A DNA stretch of 64,000 nucleotides, taken from NCBI RefSeq assembly GCF_014207705.1, contig NZ_JACHIU010000001.1, positions 3,650,501 through 3,714,500 of the forward strand, given 5' to 3'. This document shows, in pieces, positions 45,286 through 53,973 of the stretch (its first letter is position 1; each line of letters starts with the position of its first letter). The position numbers were made by a program, and so were the translations under genes. The notes below the pieces were generated by a model. The model did not search any database. It saw only the letters and a list, made by a program, of their open reading frames with translations, and had not been told where the DNA came from. Source of the DNA: Sphaerisporangium rubeum. Its GTDB lineage: Bacteria > Actinomycetota > Actinomycetes > Streptosporangiales > Streptosporangiaceae.

Positions 45286-45849
45286 GTGGATTCGGAGAGT
45301 CTCGCCCTGATTCTGTCCGCGGCCGCCCTGGTCGTGTCGCTGGTGATGGCAATGAAGCAGGTGGCGATCATGCGCGGCTCCAATCAGCTTCCTGTTCTGG
45401 TCGAGTTGTTCCAGGAATTCCGGTCAGAGGATTTCCAGCGCGCGGAGGCGTACGTCATCGAGCGGCTCGCGCAGGAGAACGACCCGGCTGTGGGCATGAC
45501 GGGGCTTCCGGAGGAGGCGCGCGTCGCCGTCAACAAGGTGGTCGGCTTCTTCAGTGGATTCGCCTACTTCGCAACCCGGAGAATGGCCGACGAGTCGCTC
45601 GTCATCCCGCTCCTCGGTTACCGAGCCAACCGAGCGTGGCAAGCCCTCGACCCGTTCATCCGACGCGAGCGGGAACTGCGCGGCGACTCCGACCGGTACG
45701 CTTGCCTTTATGAGCATTTCGTGAGCCGGATCCGCGCGAACATGCCGCTCGACACCAGCTTCGGCCTCCGTCTTCAGACGATTCCGCCCGAGGAACCCGG
45801 CTCCTCCGGGCCCGGAGCGACACGGCAAACTCCGGCAACGGACAATTGA
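45286..45849 (+). CDS. Membrane-anchored protein of unknown function (DUF4760-like)
   Basis: A 187-residue protein with one N-terminal hydrophobic helix ('LALILSAAALVVSLVMAM', residues 5-22) and a cytoplasmic helical domain ('NQLPVLVELFQEFRSEDFQR', 'ARVAVNKVVGFFSGFAYFAT'). This layout matches small one-helix proteins of the DUF4760-like group, whose role is unknown; the assignment is by general resemblance. The GTG start follows GAGGAG. The last 25 residues are a Pro/Gly/Ser/Thr tail. It sits between palindromic motif copies 2 and 3. Confidence 0.65.
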   Translation: MDSESLALILSAAALVVSLVMAMKQVAIMRGSNQLPVLVELFQEFRSEDFQRAEAYVIERLAQENDPAVGMTGLPEEARVAVNKVVGFFSGFAYFATRRMADESLVIPLLGYRANRAWQALDPFIRRERELRGDSDRYACLYEHFVSRIRANMPLDTSFGLRLQTIPPEEPGSSGPGATRQTPATDN

Positions 45850-45944
45850 CGCAGTCGGTCGCGAAGCACCCAAGGGCCACGTCACGTCGGCGCGGAGATC
45901 GTCGAGCCGGCGAGCCGAAGCTGTGAGCCGTTTTCTCCTATAAC

Positions 45945-46120
45945 GAACTTACTTTGTAAAGGCGATCGCTGAGGAGCGATTTCTGTAAGACTCGCTCAAT
46001 GGCCTGGAAAACCGAAGCACTGGACAAGCTACGACCAGGACCCCCGACACCACTGGTGAAGTTCCCCCTCGACGTGCCGGGGGTCCGGCTGCTGCTCAAG
46101 GACGAGTCGGCGCATTCGAC
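45945..46120 (+). repeat. Partner of the 43427 duplicate
   Basis: Leader and first ~40 codons of the PLP-protein gene, closely matching 43427-43601 at about 2.5 kb distance in direct orientation. Confidence 0.85.
45946..45961. promoter_or_regulatory. CTTACTTTGTAAAG palindromic motif, copy 3
   Basis: AACTTACTTTGTAAAG, identical to copy 1, 37 bases before the ATG of the intact PLP-protein gene. No ribosome site is seen between the motif and the start codon. Confidence 0.55.
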
Positions 46121-46949
46121 AGGGAGCCTGCGGCATCGGCATGCCGGAGCGCTGTTCCGGCAGGCGGTGCTTGACGGGTTCGTCACCGAGGGGACTACCG
46201 TCGTGGAGGCGACCGGGGGGAACGCGGCGGTGGCGCAGGCGTGGTTCGCGCGGCTGATCGGGGTGCCGTACGTGGCCGTGATGCCGGGAGAGTACAGCGC
46301 GGCGCGGGCCCGGCCGGTGGAGGAACTGGGGGGACGGTGCCGGTTCGTCACGCCTCCACTCGCCATCTACGACGAGGCGCGGCGGGCCGGTGGTCACTTC
46401 CTCGACATGTTCGGCCGCGCGACGCCTCACGACCTGGCCGGGGAGCTGTTCGCGCAGGTGCGTCCCGCCTGGGTGGTGACGGGGGTGCACACCGGGGCGA
46501 CGTCGGCCACGGTCGGTGAGTGGATCCGCGACCACGACCTTCATGGCGAGATCAGGCTGGCGGTGGCCGACCCGGAGAATTCCGCCTACTTCCCCGGCTG
46601 GACCCTGGACGTCCCCGACTACGGCACCGGCATGCCGAGCCGCATCGAAGGGGCCGGCCGGCCGAGGATCGAGCCGGGTTTCCGGCCCGATCTCGTCGAC
46701 CTCGTCATCCCGGTCCCCGACACCGCGTCCGTCGCCGCGGCCCGGCGGGTCAGGACGGTCACCGGCCTGCCTGTCGGCGCTTCCACCGGCACCGCCGTGC
46801 ACGCCGCTCTGACCCTGGTGGACCGGATGGCGGCACGCGGCGAGACCGGCACCGTGGTCACCCTGATCGGCGACGCGCACCCGCGCCACCTGACCACGTA
46901 CCACGACGACGCCTGGGCCGCGAGCAGGGGCCTTCTCGCCGGCCGGTGA
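45999..46949 (+). CDS. Cysteine-synthase-like fold-type II PLP protein with Lys-to-Arg change
   Basis: A 316-residue protein of the cysteine synthase/threonine synthase fold. The PLP region reads 'DESAHSTGSLRHRHAGALF': relatives have lysine (TGSxK) where this protein has arginine (R45, codon CGG), so the Schiff-base lysine is missing. Other landmarks remain: 'TTVVEATGGNAAVAQAWFAR' (the Asn loop), 'GVPYVAVMPGEYS', 'VVTGVHTGATSATVGEW' (phosphate-binding loop, altered from GTGGT) and 'GLPVGASTGTAVHAAL'. It therefore probably cannot form a normal internal aldimine and may be a non-catalytic or repurposed paralogue. It converges with the MFS gene and has a broken partial copy at 43481. Confidence 0.82.
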   Translation: MAWKTEALDKLRPGPPTPLVKFPLDVPGVRLLLKDESAHSTGSLRHRHAGALFRQAVLDGFVTEGTTVVEATGGNAAVAQAWFARLIGVPYVAVMPGEYSAARARPVEELGGRCRFVTPPLAIYDEARRAGGHFLDMFGRATPHDLAGELFAQVRPAWVVTGVHTGATSATVGEWIRDHDLHGEIRLAVADPENSAYFPGWTLDVPDYGTGMPSRIEGAGRPRIEPGFRPDLVDLVIPVPDTASVAAARRVRTVTGLPVGASTGTAVHAALTLVDRMAARGETGTVVTLIGDAHPRHLTTYHDDAWAASRGLLAGR

Positions 46950-46985
46950 GCCGGTCTCGTCCAGGAACCCCGTGCGTTCCGTCGG

Positions 46986-48317
46986 TCAGACATGAGGCGG
47001 GGACGCGACGCTCTGAGACGGCGGCACCGTCGTCGTTGTTCCTGTTCCGCCGCGGCGGAGCCAAAGGAAAGCGCCGGCGAGCAACACGGTGCCGCCGAGC
47101 AGCCAGGGAATCGGGCCGGGTGGCAGGACACCGACCAGCAGGCCGGTGGCGGCGCCGACCAGTTGCAGAGCGAGGGACTGGACGGACAACGCGGTGGCGC
47201 GGCCCGCGGCTGGGACGCGACGGTGCAGGAGGTCGTTCTCGTTGGGGCCCGCGGCGCCGAGGCCGAGGTACACCAGGCCGTAGCCGGTGGCCGCGAGAGC
47301 CGTCGCCGTGGCGCCGGTCGATGTCACGGTGACGCCGAGGAGCAGCACGCCGCAGGCGCTGCTCGCGAGTCCGGCGAGGACCGCGCGCTCGCCGCCGCGT
47401 GCGAGGCGTGCGACGAGCGGTGCGAGGTGGCTCCCGAGAGCGGAGCACAGGAAACCGGCGCAGGCGAGTGCGGCGAAGACGACCGCGCCGGACTCGGACG
47501 CGCCGGTCAATCCTGCGACGCGGCCCGGGGTGAGCAGTTCGATGGTGGCCAGTGCGCTGCCGACGGCCCCCGCGCTGAGCAGGACCCGGCGGACCAGCGT
47601 GTCGCGTGCGCCGAGCCGCAGCCCGCCTGCGACGGTGGCGGGAACGCCGCGCAGCACGCCGCGCAGAGTGGCCGCCGGCCGGGGTGGCTCACGAAGGGCC
47701 GTCAGCACGTACACGGTGAAGACGACTTCGAAGCAGGCTGCCAGCAGGAACGGGATCGACAGTGGCAGAACCAGCCCGGACGTCACCTCGCTCAGCCGTG
47801 TCCCGACGCCGGGACCGCTGGTCAGCAGCCAGGGGACGGCCCCGCCGAGCAGGGTGCCGGCGGCCAGCGCCGCCGACATCGCGGTGTTCCCCCGCGCCAG
47901 GCCGGTCCGCAGGTCGGCGTCGGGCCCAGAGTGCGCGTGGACGGTGTCGACGTACCAGGCTTCGGCCGGCCCGCTGGACAGGGCTCGGGCCGCTCCCATG
48001 AGCGTCAAGCCGCAGGTCAGCACCCAGGGTGTGGTGCCGAGCCCCTGGAGAAGAAATGCGGTGAGGTTCAACAGGCCGGCGGCGGCCAGGACGACCCGGC
48101 GGCCGAGGACGTCGGACAGACCGCCGGTGGGTAACTCCAGCACCACGGCGGTGAACGAGTGCGCGGCGATGAAGCCGGCGATGGCCGCCAGAGACATGCC
48201 GCGTTCGGTGAACAGCAGGATCGAGGGTGCGATGGCCAGCCCGGACGGAAGCCAGAAGAGCGCGCAGGCCGTGACATAGCGGCGCCGCGCGGTGCGCGCG
48301 GCCGGCGGCTCGCTCAC
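46986..48317 (-). CDS. MFS transporter
   Basis: A 443-residue major facilitator with about twelve hydrophobic helices. 'LPTGGLSDVLGRRVVLAA' is the loop 2-3 signature (motif A), followed by 'GAARALSSGPAEAWYVDTVH', as in actinobacterial multidrug or peptide exporters. The GTG start at 48317 is chosen because it overlaps the stop of a 39-codon gene with an excellent ribosome site (TGA inside GTGA) and because sequence before it has no membrane or family resemblance. Translational coupling to that short gene is likely. Substrate unknown. Confidence 0.85.
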   Translation of the reverse strand: MSEPPAARTARRRYVTACALFWLPSGLAIAPSILLFTERGMSLAAIAGFIAAHSFTAVVLELPTGGLSDVLGRRVVLAAAGLLNLTAFLLQGLGTTPWVLTCGLTLMGAARALSSGPAEAWYVDTVHAHSGPDADLRTGLARGNTAMSAALAAGTLLGGAVPWLLTSGPGVGTRLSEVTSGLVLPLSIPFLLAACFEVVFTVYVLTALREPPRPAATLRGVLRGVPATVAGGLRLGARDTLVRRVLLSAGAVGSALATIELLTPGRVAGLTGASESGAVVFAALACAGFLCSALGSHLAPLVARLARGGERAVLAGLASSACGVLLLGVTVTSTGATATALAATGYGLVYLGLGAAGPNENDLLHRRVPAAGRATALSVQSLALQLVGAATGLLVGVLPPGPIPWLLGGTVLLAGAFLWLRRGGTGTTTTVPPSQSVASPPHV

Positions 48318-48433
48318 GACGCGTCCTCGTCGGCGGCTGCCGATGAGGCGGAGCCTCGCTCGTACGATGCGAGGGGAGGCCCGGCGAGCAGGAAGACGAC
48401 CTGCGTCGCACGTGGGTCGTCCGCATCGCGCAT
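48314..48433 (-). CDS. 39-residue peptide gene coupled to the MFS transporter
   Basis: The ATG at 48433 has AAGGAG six bases upstream, among the best ribosome sites in the window. The 39-residue product ('MRDADDPRATQVVFLLAGPP', then an Ala/Ser/Glu/Asp-rich tail with 'SYERGSASSAAADEDAS') ends in a TGA that overlaps the GTG start of the MFS gene. It could be a regulatory leader peptide, a small transporter subunit, or a precursor peptide exported by the MFS protein. It has no Cys and no recognised RiPP motif. Its existence as a translated gene is well supported by signals; its role is unknown. Confidence 0.6.
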   Translation of the reverse strand: MRDADDPRATQVVFLLAGPPLASYERGSASSAAADEDAS

Positions 48434-48596
48434 GGTCAGCTCCTTGGTCTTCGGTCGAGCACCTCCCGCGGCTCGGCGAGGGACTCGAAGGCGGCCGGAG
48501 CGGCAGGTCGGTTATATCGGACTGATCAATCCATTGTCCTGTTCCATGGTGGCCGGATCTTCTTCGTCGCCTGGACCGGCGCGGACGCACACGATG

Positions 48597-49409
48597 TCAG
48601 ACGGTGTCCCGGCCGGTGAGGCGGCGCAGTTCCCGTACCTCTTCTTCGAGAGTCAGCCGTCGCTCGCGCTCTTTGCGCAGGTCGGTTTCGGCTTTTTCCC
48701 TGCGGAGTTCCTCCGAGCGGGCCCACTCCCAGCGGAGCTCGACCCATCGGTAGGCCAGGCGGACCCCCTGGTCCAGCAGGTCGATCTTGTCTTCGCGGGA
48801 CCTGCGGAGCTTCTCACGCAGTTCGTCGATCTCCTGGCGCAGCAGGTCGCGCTCCTTCTCCAAGGCGGCCACGTCGGCCAGCAACCTGTCCCGGAGTTCG
48901 GTGTCGGCGCCGGCTTCCCGTGTCATCTGAGTGAGGCGGTCCTGCAGGTGGGTGATCCGGTCGTTGAGGTCGGCGAGTTGCTCTCTGGCACGTGCCAGCT
49001 GTTCACGCAGGGTCTGCTGTTGTCGCTCCTGTTCGCCGGCACGTGCGTCGAGGTCTTCCTGTACGGCCTCGGCGTCGGCGCTCGTGTGCACGTGCCGGAG
49101 GTCTGGTTCGCCCTCGGCGAGACGCCAGTCCGCCGGGGGAGCAGGCAGTGCCACCAGCCGCGGCTGGTGGCGCCATGGGTTCTCCAGTAGGCGCCGGAAC
49201 CATTCCACGTCCCCGCCGAGTGCTCTGATCAGAGGCTCCAGGTGGCCCCATCCGGGAAGCACGCCGTCACGCAGGGCCGCGGACACCACGTCGGGGCCGA
49301 TCTCGCCGCCGGTCCACTTGGCCAGGTCGCGTGCGGAGGGTTCGCCGCGCTCGTGGTGCAGGCGCCGGAGGTGGTACCGGAATATCCGCGAGGCGTCGTC
49401 CCGTTCCAT
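48597..49409 (-). CDS. Predicted HTH-like protein with long coiled coil
   Basis: A 270-residue protein. Residues 1-75 ('RIFRYHLRRLHHERGEPSAR', 'DLAKWTGGEIGPDVVSAALR', 'GGDVEWFRRLLENPW') resemble the small helix-turn-helix-like N-terminal domains of actinobacterial regulators. From about residue 110 to the end it is a continuous heptad-rich coiled coil ('LNDRITHLQDRLTQM', 'LEKERDLLRQEIDELREKLR'), interrupted near 'RLAYRWVELRWEWARSEELR'. The ATG is preceded by GAGGAG; the frame is open further upstream only as a shadow of the permease gene. Function unknown; a scaffold or a multimerising DNA-binding protein are possibilities. Confidence 0.7.
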   Translation of the reverse strand: MERDDASRIFRYHLRRLHHERGEPSARDLAKWTGGEIGPDVVSAALRDGVLPGWGHLEPLIRALGGDVEWFRRLLENPWRHQPRLVALPAPPADWRLAEGEPDLRHVHTSADAEAVQEDLDARAGEQERQQQTLREQLARAREQLADLNDRITHLQDRLTQMTREAGADTELRDRLLADVAALEKERDLLRQEIDELREKLRRSREDKIDLLDQGVRLAYRWVELRWEWARSEELRREKAETDLRKERERRLTLEEEVRELRRLTGRDTV

Positions 49410-49537
49410 GGCACTCCTCGTACCTGGGCCGCGAGGTCGCCTCATGATTGCAGCCGGCGCGGATCGCGCGCCGGGAAATGGTGACGGCCGCGGCCCCCAC
49501 CCGTCGGGCTGGGGTCGCGGCCGTGTTCGTGGGGCCG

Positions 49538-50806
49538 TCAGCGGGTGGCGGTGCCGGAGCGGCGTTTGGTCCAGATGTCGAAGGCGACGGCGGCGAGGAG
49601 GACGATGCCTTTGACCAGCATCACTCGTTCGCTGGGGGAGCCGATGAGGCTCATGCCGTTGTTGATGACACCCATGATGAGGCCGCCGGTGATGGCGCCG
49701 ACCACTTTGCCGACGCCGCCTTGGACGGCGGCGCCGCCGATGAAGGCGGCGGCGATGGCGTCGAGTTCGAAGCTGAAGCCGGCGGTGGGGCCGGCCTGGT
49801 TGAGGCGGCCGGCGAAGATGACGCCGGCCATGGCGGACAGGACCCCCATGTTGACGAAGATCCAGAAGACGACGGACTTGACGCGGACGCCGGACAGGAC
49901 GGCGGCCTGCAGGTTGCCGCCTACGGCGTAGATGCGGCGGCCGAAGACCGAGCGGTTGGCCATCACCGAGTAGCCGAGGACCATGACGGCCAGCAGGACG
50001 AGGACCCAGGGGAGGTTCTTGAAGCGTGCGAGCTGGACGACGAGGAACAGGATGACGAACGCGCCGACGGCGAGCTTGGCGATGAAGGCGGGGAACGGGT
50101 CGACGCTCTGGCCGTAGCTGAGGCGGGCCGCGCGTGCGCGCCACTGCGCGGCGGACATGCCGGCGACGGCGATGAGGCCGACGATGAGGCTGAACAGGTC
50201 GGCGCCGCCGAGGGGGCCGAGGCCGATGTTGCCGAGGTAGCCGTCGGTGAAGCCGTTGGACAGGGTGCGTACGGCGTCGGGGAACGGGCCGATGCCCTGG
50301 TTGCCGAGCACGGTGAGGGTGAGCGCGCGGAACAGCAGCATGCCGGCGAGGGTGACGATGAACGACGGGATGCCGAAGTAGGCGATCCAGAAGCCCTGCC
50401 AGGCGCCGATGAGGCCGCCGACGACCAGGGTGACGAGCAGCGCGGCGGGCCACGGCACTCCGTAGTTCACCATCAGGACGGCCGACACGGCGCCGGTGAC
50501 GGCGACCACAGAGCCGACCGACAGGTCGATGTGGCCGGCGATGATGATGAGGATCATCCCGACCGCGAGGATCAGGATGTAGGAGTTCTGCACGATGATG
50601 TTGGAGATGTTCTGCGGCTGCAGGAGCGCGCCGTCGGTGAGCACCGAGAACAGCGCCACGATCAGCGCGAACGCGATGTAGATGCCGCTCTGCCGCACGT
50701 TGATCGACAGGTTGCCGAGCCGCATGCGGCCCGGAGGACGTGTGTCGCCCTGTCCGCCGCCGTCCTGCGGCTCCACCGCGACACCCGTTGGCGAGACGCT
50801 GCTCAT
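49538..50806 (-). CDS. gguB: Multiple-monosaccharide ABC transporter permease
   Basis: A 422-residue permease of the GguB/XylH group with about ten or more membrane helices, longer than RbsC-type permeases (~330). Landmarks: 'LILAVGMILIIIAGHIDLSV' followed by 'GSVVAVTGAVSAVLM', and 'FELDAIAAAFIGGAAVQGG'. The ATG lies five bases after the stop of the ATPase gene; the ribosome site AGGAG lies within the end of that gene. It forms the membrane channel for sugars captured by the ChvE-type protein. Confidence 0.93.
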   Translation of the reverse strand: MSSVSPTGVAVEPQDGGGQGDTRPPGRMRLGNLSINVRQSGIYIAFALIVALFSVLTDGALLQPQNISNIIVQNSYILILAVGMILIIIAGHIDLSVGSVVAVTGAVSAVLMVNYGVPWPAALLVTLVVGGLIGAWQGFWIAYFGIPSFIVTLAGMLLFRALTLTVLGNQGIGPFPDAVRTLSNGFTDGYLGNIGLGPLGGADLFSLIVGLIAVAGMSAAQWRARAARLSYGQSVDPFPAFIAKLAVGAFVILFLVVQLARFKNLPWVLVLLAVMVLGYSVMANRSVFGRRIYAVGGNLQAAVLSGVRVKSVVFWIFVNMGVLSAMAGVIFAGRLNQAGPTAGFSFELDAIAAAFIGGAAVQGGVGKVVGAITGGLIMGVINNGMSLIGSPSERVMLVKGIVLLAAVAFDIWTKRRSGTATR

Positions 50807-50811
50807 CGGGG

Positions 50812-52341
50812 TTACTCCTGTCCCATTGTCATGTATTGCATGAGGCGTTCCTGGGTGGCCTCCGCGCGGGGGACCTCACCGGTGACCCGGCCTTCGGACA
50901 GCGTGTAGATGCGGTCGCACAGGCCGAGCAGTTCGGGGAGCTCGGAGGAGATCACCAGTACCGCCTTGCCCTCGTCGGCGAGGCGGTTGATGATCGTGTA
51001 GATCTCGTACTTGGCGCCGACGTCGATGCCGCGGGTCGGTTCGTCGAGGATCAGCACGTCGGGGTCGGTGTAGATCCACTTGGACAGCACGACCTTCTGC
51101 TGGTTGCCGCCGCTGAGCTGGCCGACGACGCTGGCCACGCTCGGCGCCTTGATGTTCATGCTGCGGCGGTAGTCCTCGGCGACGCGGTACTCCTCGTTCT
51201 CGTTGACCCAGCCGCGCCGGCCGAGGCGGGCCAGGCCCGCGGCGGAGACGTTGCGCTTGATGTCCTCGATGAGGTTGAGGCCGTACCGTTTGCGGTCCTC
51301 GGTGGCGTACGCGATGCCGTGCTTGATGGCGTCCTGCACGCTGCGCAGCTCGATCTGGCGGCCGTCCTTGTAGACGCGGCCGGAGATGTTCACGCCGTAC
51401 GCGCGGCCGAACAGGCTCATCGCGAGTTCGGTGCGGCCGGCACCCATGAGCCCGGCCAGGCCGACGATCTCGCCGCGGCGCAGCGTGAAGCCCGCGCCGG
51501 AGACGACCTTGCGGTCCGGCTGCGCGGGGCTGTACACGGTCCAGTCCTCGACGCGCAGGACCTCGTCGCCGATGTGCGGCTCGTGCGGGGGGAAGCGGTT
51601 CTCCAGGGCCCGGCCGACCATGCCGGCGATGATGCGGTCCTCGGTGACGCCGCCGGAGGCGGTGTCGAGGGTCTCGATGGTGCGGCCGTCGCGCAGCACG
51701 GTGATCGAGTCGGCGATGGCGATGATCTCGTTGAGCTTGTGCGAGATGATCACGCAGGTGATGCCCTGGTCGCGCAGGCCGCGCAGCAGGTCCAGCAGGT
51801 GCGCGGAGTCGTCGTCGTTGAGCGCGGCGGTGGGCTCGTCGAGGATGAGCAGCCGCACCTCCTTGGACAGCGCCTTGGCGATCTCGACGAGCTGCTGCTT
51901 GCCGACGCCGAGGTCGGAGATGGTGGTGGTGGGGCTCTCCCGCAGCCCGACCCGGGCCATCAGCGCGGCGGCGTCGCGGTTGGTGCGGTTCCAGTCGATG
52001 AAGCCGCGCCTGGACTGCTCGTTGCCGAGGAAGATGTTCTCGGCGACCGACAGCTGCGGGCACAGCGCCAGCTCCTGGTGGATGATGACGATCCCCGCGT
52101 GCTCGCTGTCCCGGATGCCGGAGAAACGGCTGATCTCGCCGTCGTACTCGATCTCGCCCTCATAGGTGCCGTGCGGGTACACCCCGGACAGCACCTTCAT
52201 CAGCGTCGACTTCCCGGCGCCGTTCTCGCCGCAGATGGCGTGGATCTCACCGCGGCGCACGGACAGGCTCACGTCCTTGAGCGCCTTGACCCCAGGGAAG
52301 GTCTTGGTGATGTCCCGCATGCGAAGGATGTCATCGGTCAT
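50812..52341 (-). CDS. gguA: Multiple-monosaccharide ABC transporter ATPase
   Basis: A 509-residue protein with two ABC domains: Walker A '[14 protein letters not shown]' and Walker B '[13 protein letters not shown]' in the first; '[15 protein letters not shown]', the signature '[15 protein letters not shown]' and '[18 protein letters not shown]' in the second. The ATG follows the binding-protein gene by 63 bases that contain a strong hairpin. Closest in layout to GguA/XylG. Confidence 0.94.
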   Translation of the reverse strand: MTDDILRMRDITKTFPGVKALKDVSLSVRRGEIHAICGENGAGKSTLMKVLSGVYPHGTYEGEIEYDGEISRFSGIRDSEHAGIVIIHQELALCPQLSVAENIFLGNEQSRRGFIDWNRTNRDAAALMARVGLRESPTTTISDLGVGKQQLVEIAKALSKEVRLLILDEPTAALNDDDSAHLLDLLRGLRDQGITCVIISHKLNEIIAIADSITVLRDGRTIETLDTASGGVTEDRIIAGMVGRALENRFPPHEPHIGDEVLRVEDWTVYSPAQPDRKVVSGAGFTLRRGEIVGLAGLMGAGRTELAMSLFGRAYGVNISGRVYKDGRQIELRSVQDAIKHGIAYATEDRKRYGLNLIEDIKRNVSAAGLARLGRRGWVNENEEYRVAEDYRRSMNIKAPSVASVVGQLSGGNQQKVVLSKWIYTDPDVLILDEPTRGIDVGAKYEIYTIINRLADEGKAVLVISSELPELLGLCDRIYTLSEGRVTGEVPRAEATQERLMQYMTMGQE

Positions 52342-52360
52342 GTCTCACGTCCCCTCACGC

Positions 52361-52392
52361 GGGTCCCGGGGGTTCGGTCACCCCCGGGACCC
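52361..52392 (-). terminator. Strong hairpin between chvE and gguA
   Basis: A perfect 12-bp stem, GGGTCCCGGGGG (52361-52372) with CCCCCGGGACCC (52381-52392), around an eight-base loop. It follows the binding-protein gene and precedes the ATPase gene without a T-run, so it is more likely an mRNA-stability or partial-termination element than a full stop. It repeats the arrangement after ytfQ. Confidence 0.7.
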
Positions 52393-52404
52393 TCCGGCGG
52401 ATGC

Positions 52405-53547
52405 TCAGCCGCCGAGCTGCGCCGCGGTGTAGTAGCCGGCGTCGACCAGTTCCTTCTGGTAGTTGCTCTTGTCGACGATGACCGGCTCCAGCAGGTAGGA
52501 CGGGACGACCTTGTTGCCGTTGTCGTAGTCGGTGGTGTTGTTCACCTCGGGCTTGCCGCCCTTGAGCACGGCGTCGGCCATCTTGACGGTGACCTCGGCC
52601 AGGTTGCGGGTGTCCTTGAAGATGGTGGAGTACTGCTCACCGGCGATGATCGACTTCACCGACGCGAGCTCGGCGTCCTGGCCGGTCACGATCGGGTACG
52701 GCTGGCCGGAGGTGCCGTAGCCGTTGCTCTTCAGGGCCGACAGGATGCCGATGGACAGGCCGTCGTACGGCGACAGCACACCGTCGACCTTGTCACCGCT
52801 GGTGTAGGTCTTGGTGAGGATGTCCTCCATGCGCTTCTGCGCGGTGGCGGGGTCCCAGCGCAGGATGGCGACCGTCTTGAAGTCGGTCTGGCCGCTCTTG
52901 ACCTTGAGCACGCCGCTGTCGATGTACGGCTTGAGGATCGACATGGCGCCGTTGAAGAAGAAGGTGGCGTTGTTGTCGTCCGGCGAGCCGGCGAACAGCT
53001 CGATGTTGAAGGGGCCCTTCTCGCTGCCGTCGGTGCCGTCGGCGTTCTTGACCTTCAGGCCGACCAGCAGGGAGGTGGCCTGCTGCACGCCGACCTTGAA
53101 GTTGTCGAACGTCGCGTAGTAGTCGACGTTCGGGCTCTTGCGGATGAGCCGGTCGTAGGCGATGACCGGGATCTTGTTGTCGGCGGCCTGCTGGAGCTGC
53201 GAGGTGATCGCGGTGCCGTCGATCGAGGCGATGATCAGGAGCTTGGCTCCCTTGGTGATCTGGTTCTCGATCTGGTTGACCTGGGTCGGGATGTCGTTCT
53301 CGGCGTACTGCAGGTCGACCTTGTAGCCGAGCTTCTCCAGCTGGGACTTGACGTTGTCCCCGTCGTGGATCCAGCGTTCGGACGACTTGGTCGGCATGGT
53401 CACGCCGACGAGCGCGCCGGCCGCACCCGTACCCGCGGACGCGCTGTCAGCGCCGCCACCGCCGGTCTTCTCGCTCGATCCGCAGGCGGACATGGTGGCG
53501 GCGAGCGCGATGGCCGAGACCATCGTCGCGATCCGTCCAAGCCTCAT
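52405..53547 (-). CDS. chvE: Multiple-monosaccharide-binding lipoprotein, ChvE-type
   Basis: A 380-residue extracellular binding protein. The signal peptide ends in the lipobox 'MSAC' (Cys22). The mature domain closely follows Agrobacterium ChvE: '[20 protein letters not shown]', '[18 protein letters not shown]', '[16 protein letters not shown]', '[19 protein letters not shown]', '[17 protein letters not shown]' and '[19 protein letters not shown]'. ChvE binds several aldoses (glucose, galactose, arabinose, xylose, fucose). The ATG at 53547 follows AGGAG and starts the signal peptide; the frame is open to 53652 without such features. Likely controlled by the operator at 53666. Confidence 0.94.
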   Translation of the reverse strand: MRLGRIATMVSAIALAATMSACGSSEKTGGGGADSASAGTGAAGALVGVTMPTKSSERWIHDGDNVKSQLEKLGYKVDLQYAENDIPTQVNQIENQITKGAKLLIIASIDGTAITSQLQQAADNKIPVIAYDRLIRKSPNVDYYATFDNFKVGVQQATSLLVGLKVKNADGTDGSEKGPFNIELFAGSPDDNNATFFFNGAMSILKPYIDSGVLKVKSGQTDFKTVAILRWDPATAQKRMEDILTKTYTSGDKVDGVLSPYDGLSIGILSALKSNGYGTSGQPYPIVTGQDAELASVKSIIAGEQYSTIFKDTRNLAEVTVKMADAVLKGGKPEVNNTTDYDNGNKVVPSYLLEPVIVDKSNYQKELVDAGYYTAAQLGG

Positions 53548-53665
53548 GGTTGGTCTCCTAGCGAAGGGGAATGGCACGCGGCTCTCGCACGGAGGCCGGA
53601 TGACGGCTGGGAACCCCCGTACCCAACCGCGACGGTCGTGCGTGTTCCGCACCTTGGTTGTGAAG

Positions 53666-53679
53666 TGTTATCGCTAACA
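53666..53679. promoter_or_regulatory. LacI-type operator upstream of chvE-gguAB
   Basis: TGTTATCGCTAACA is a near-perfect palindrome of the same class as the sites at 9204 and 15054 (shared half-site CGCTAACA). It lies about 120 bases before chvE. One of the two LacI proteins in the window, or another, may bind it, linking this importer to arabinose/xylan use. Confidence 0.7.
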
Positions 53680-53921
53680 TTTGGCATGTCAACGCCAGCC
53701 GATAACGTCTCGGAAACAGTGGCTTAACGTACCGCTGACATGGTCGCCCGAGGTGAGGCCCCAGGCGGGGCGGCTCATGTTGAACGCTCTCACCCTGCTC
53801 CGACCTCGCACGATGGCCCTCCGCGACGGGCTGTTGGCGGCCGTGTACGGCCGGTGTCCGGCCGACCGGTGCCGCCGTCTTGACAGATGACCGGCGAAGC
53901 CCCGGCGCGGACTCTTTACTC

Positions 53922-53940
53922 TTAGGAAACTTTCTTTTAG
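53922..53940. promoter_or_regulatory. Inverted-repeat element upstream of AA10 gene
   Basis: TTAGGAAACTTTCTTTTAG, with GGAAA/TTTCT arms, lies 33 bases before the AA10 ATG. Similar TTAGGAAA...TTTCCTAA elements occur before secreted polysaccharide-degrading genes of actinomycetes and may bind a ROK- or MarR-type repressor. The rest of the region 53680-53921 shows no gene. Confidence 0.45.
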
Positions 53941-53973
53941 ATTAACGGCACCCCCAGCACAAGGAGTTCCGTT

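Noticed and set aside
44837-45352. 171-codon minus-strand frame in the gap before the gene at 45286
   Set aside because: It overlaps the ends of two genes and has no ribosome site or recognisable domain. I cannot exclude a decayed gene, but evidence is insufficient.
50740-53727. 995-codon open frame on the plus strand opposite the chvE-gguAB genes
   Set aside because: It is the GC-rich antisense shadow of three well-supported genes; its translation is low-complexity (Val/Gly/Asp/Leu) with no family resemblance.
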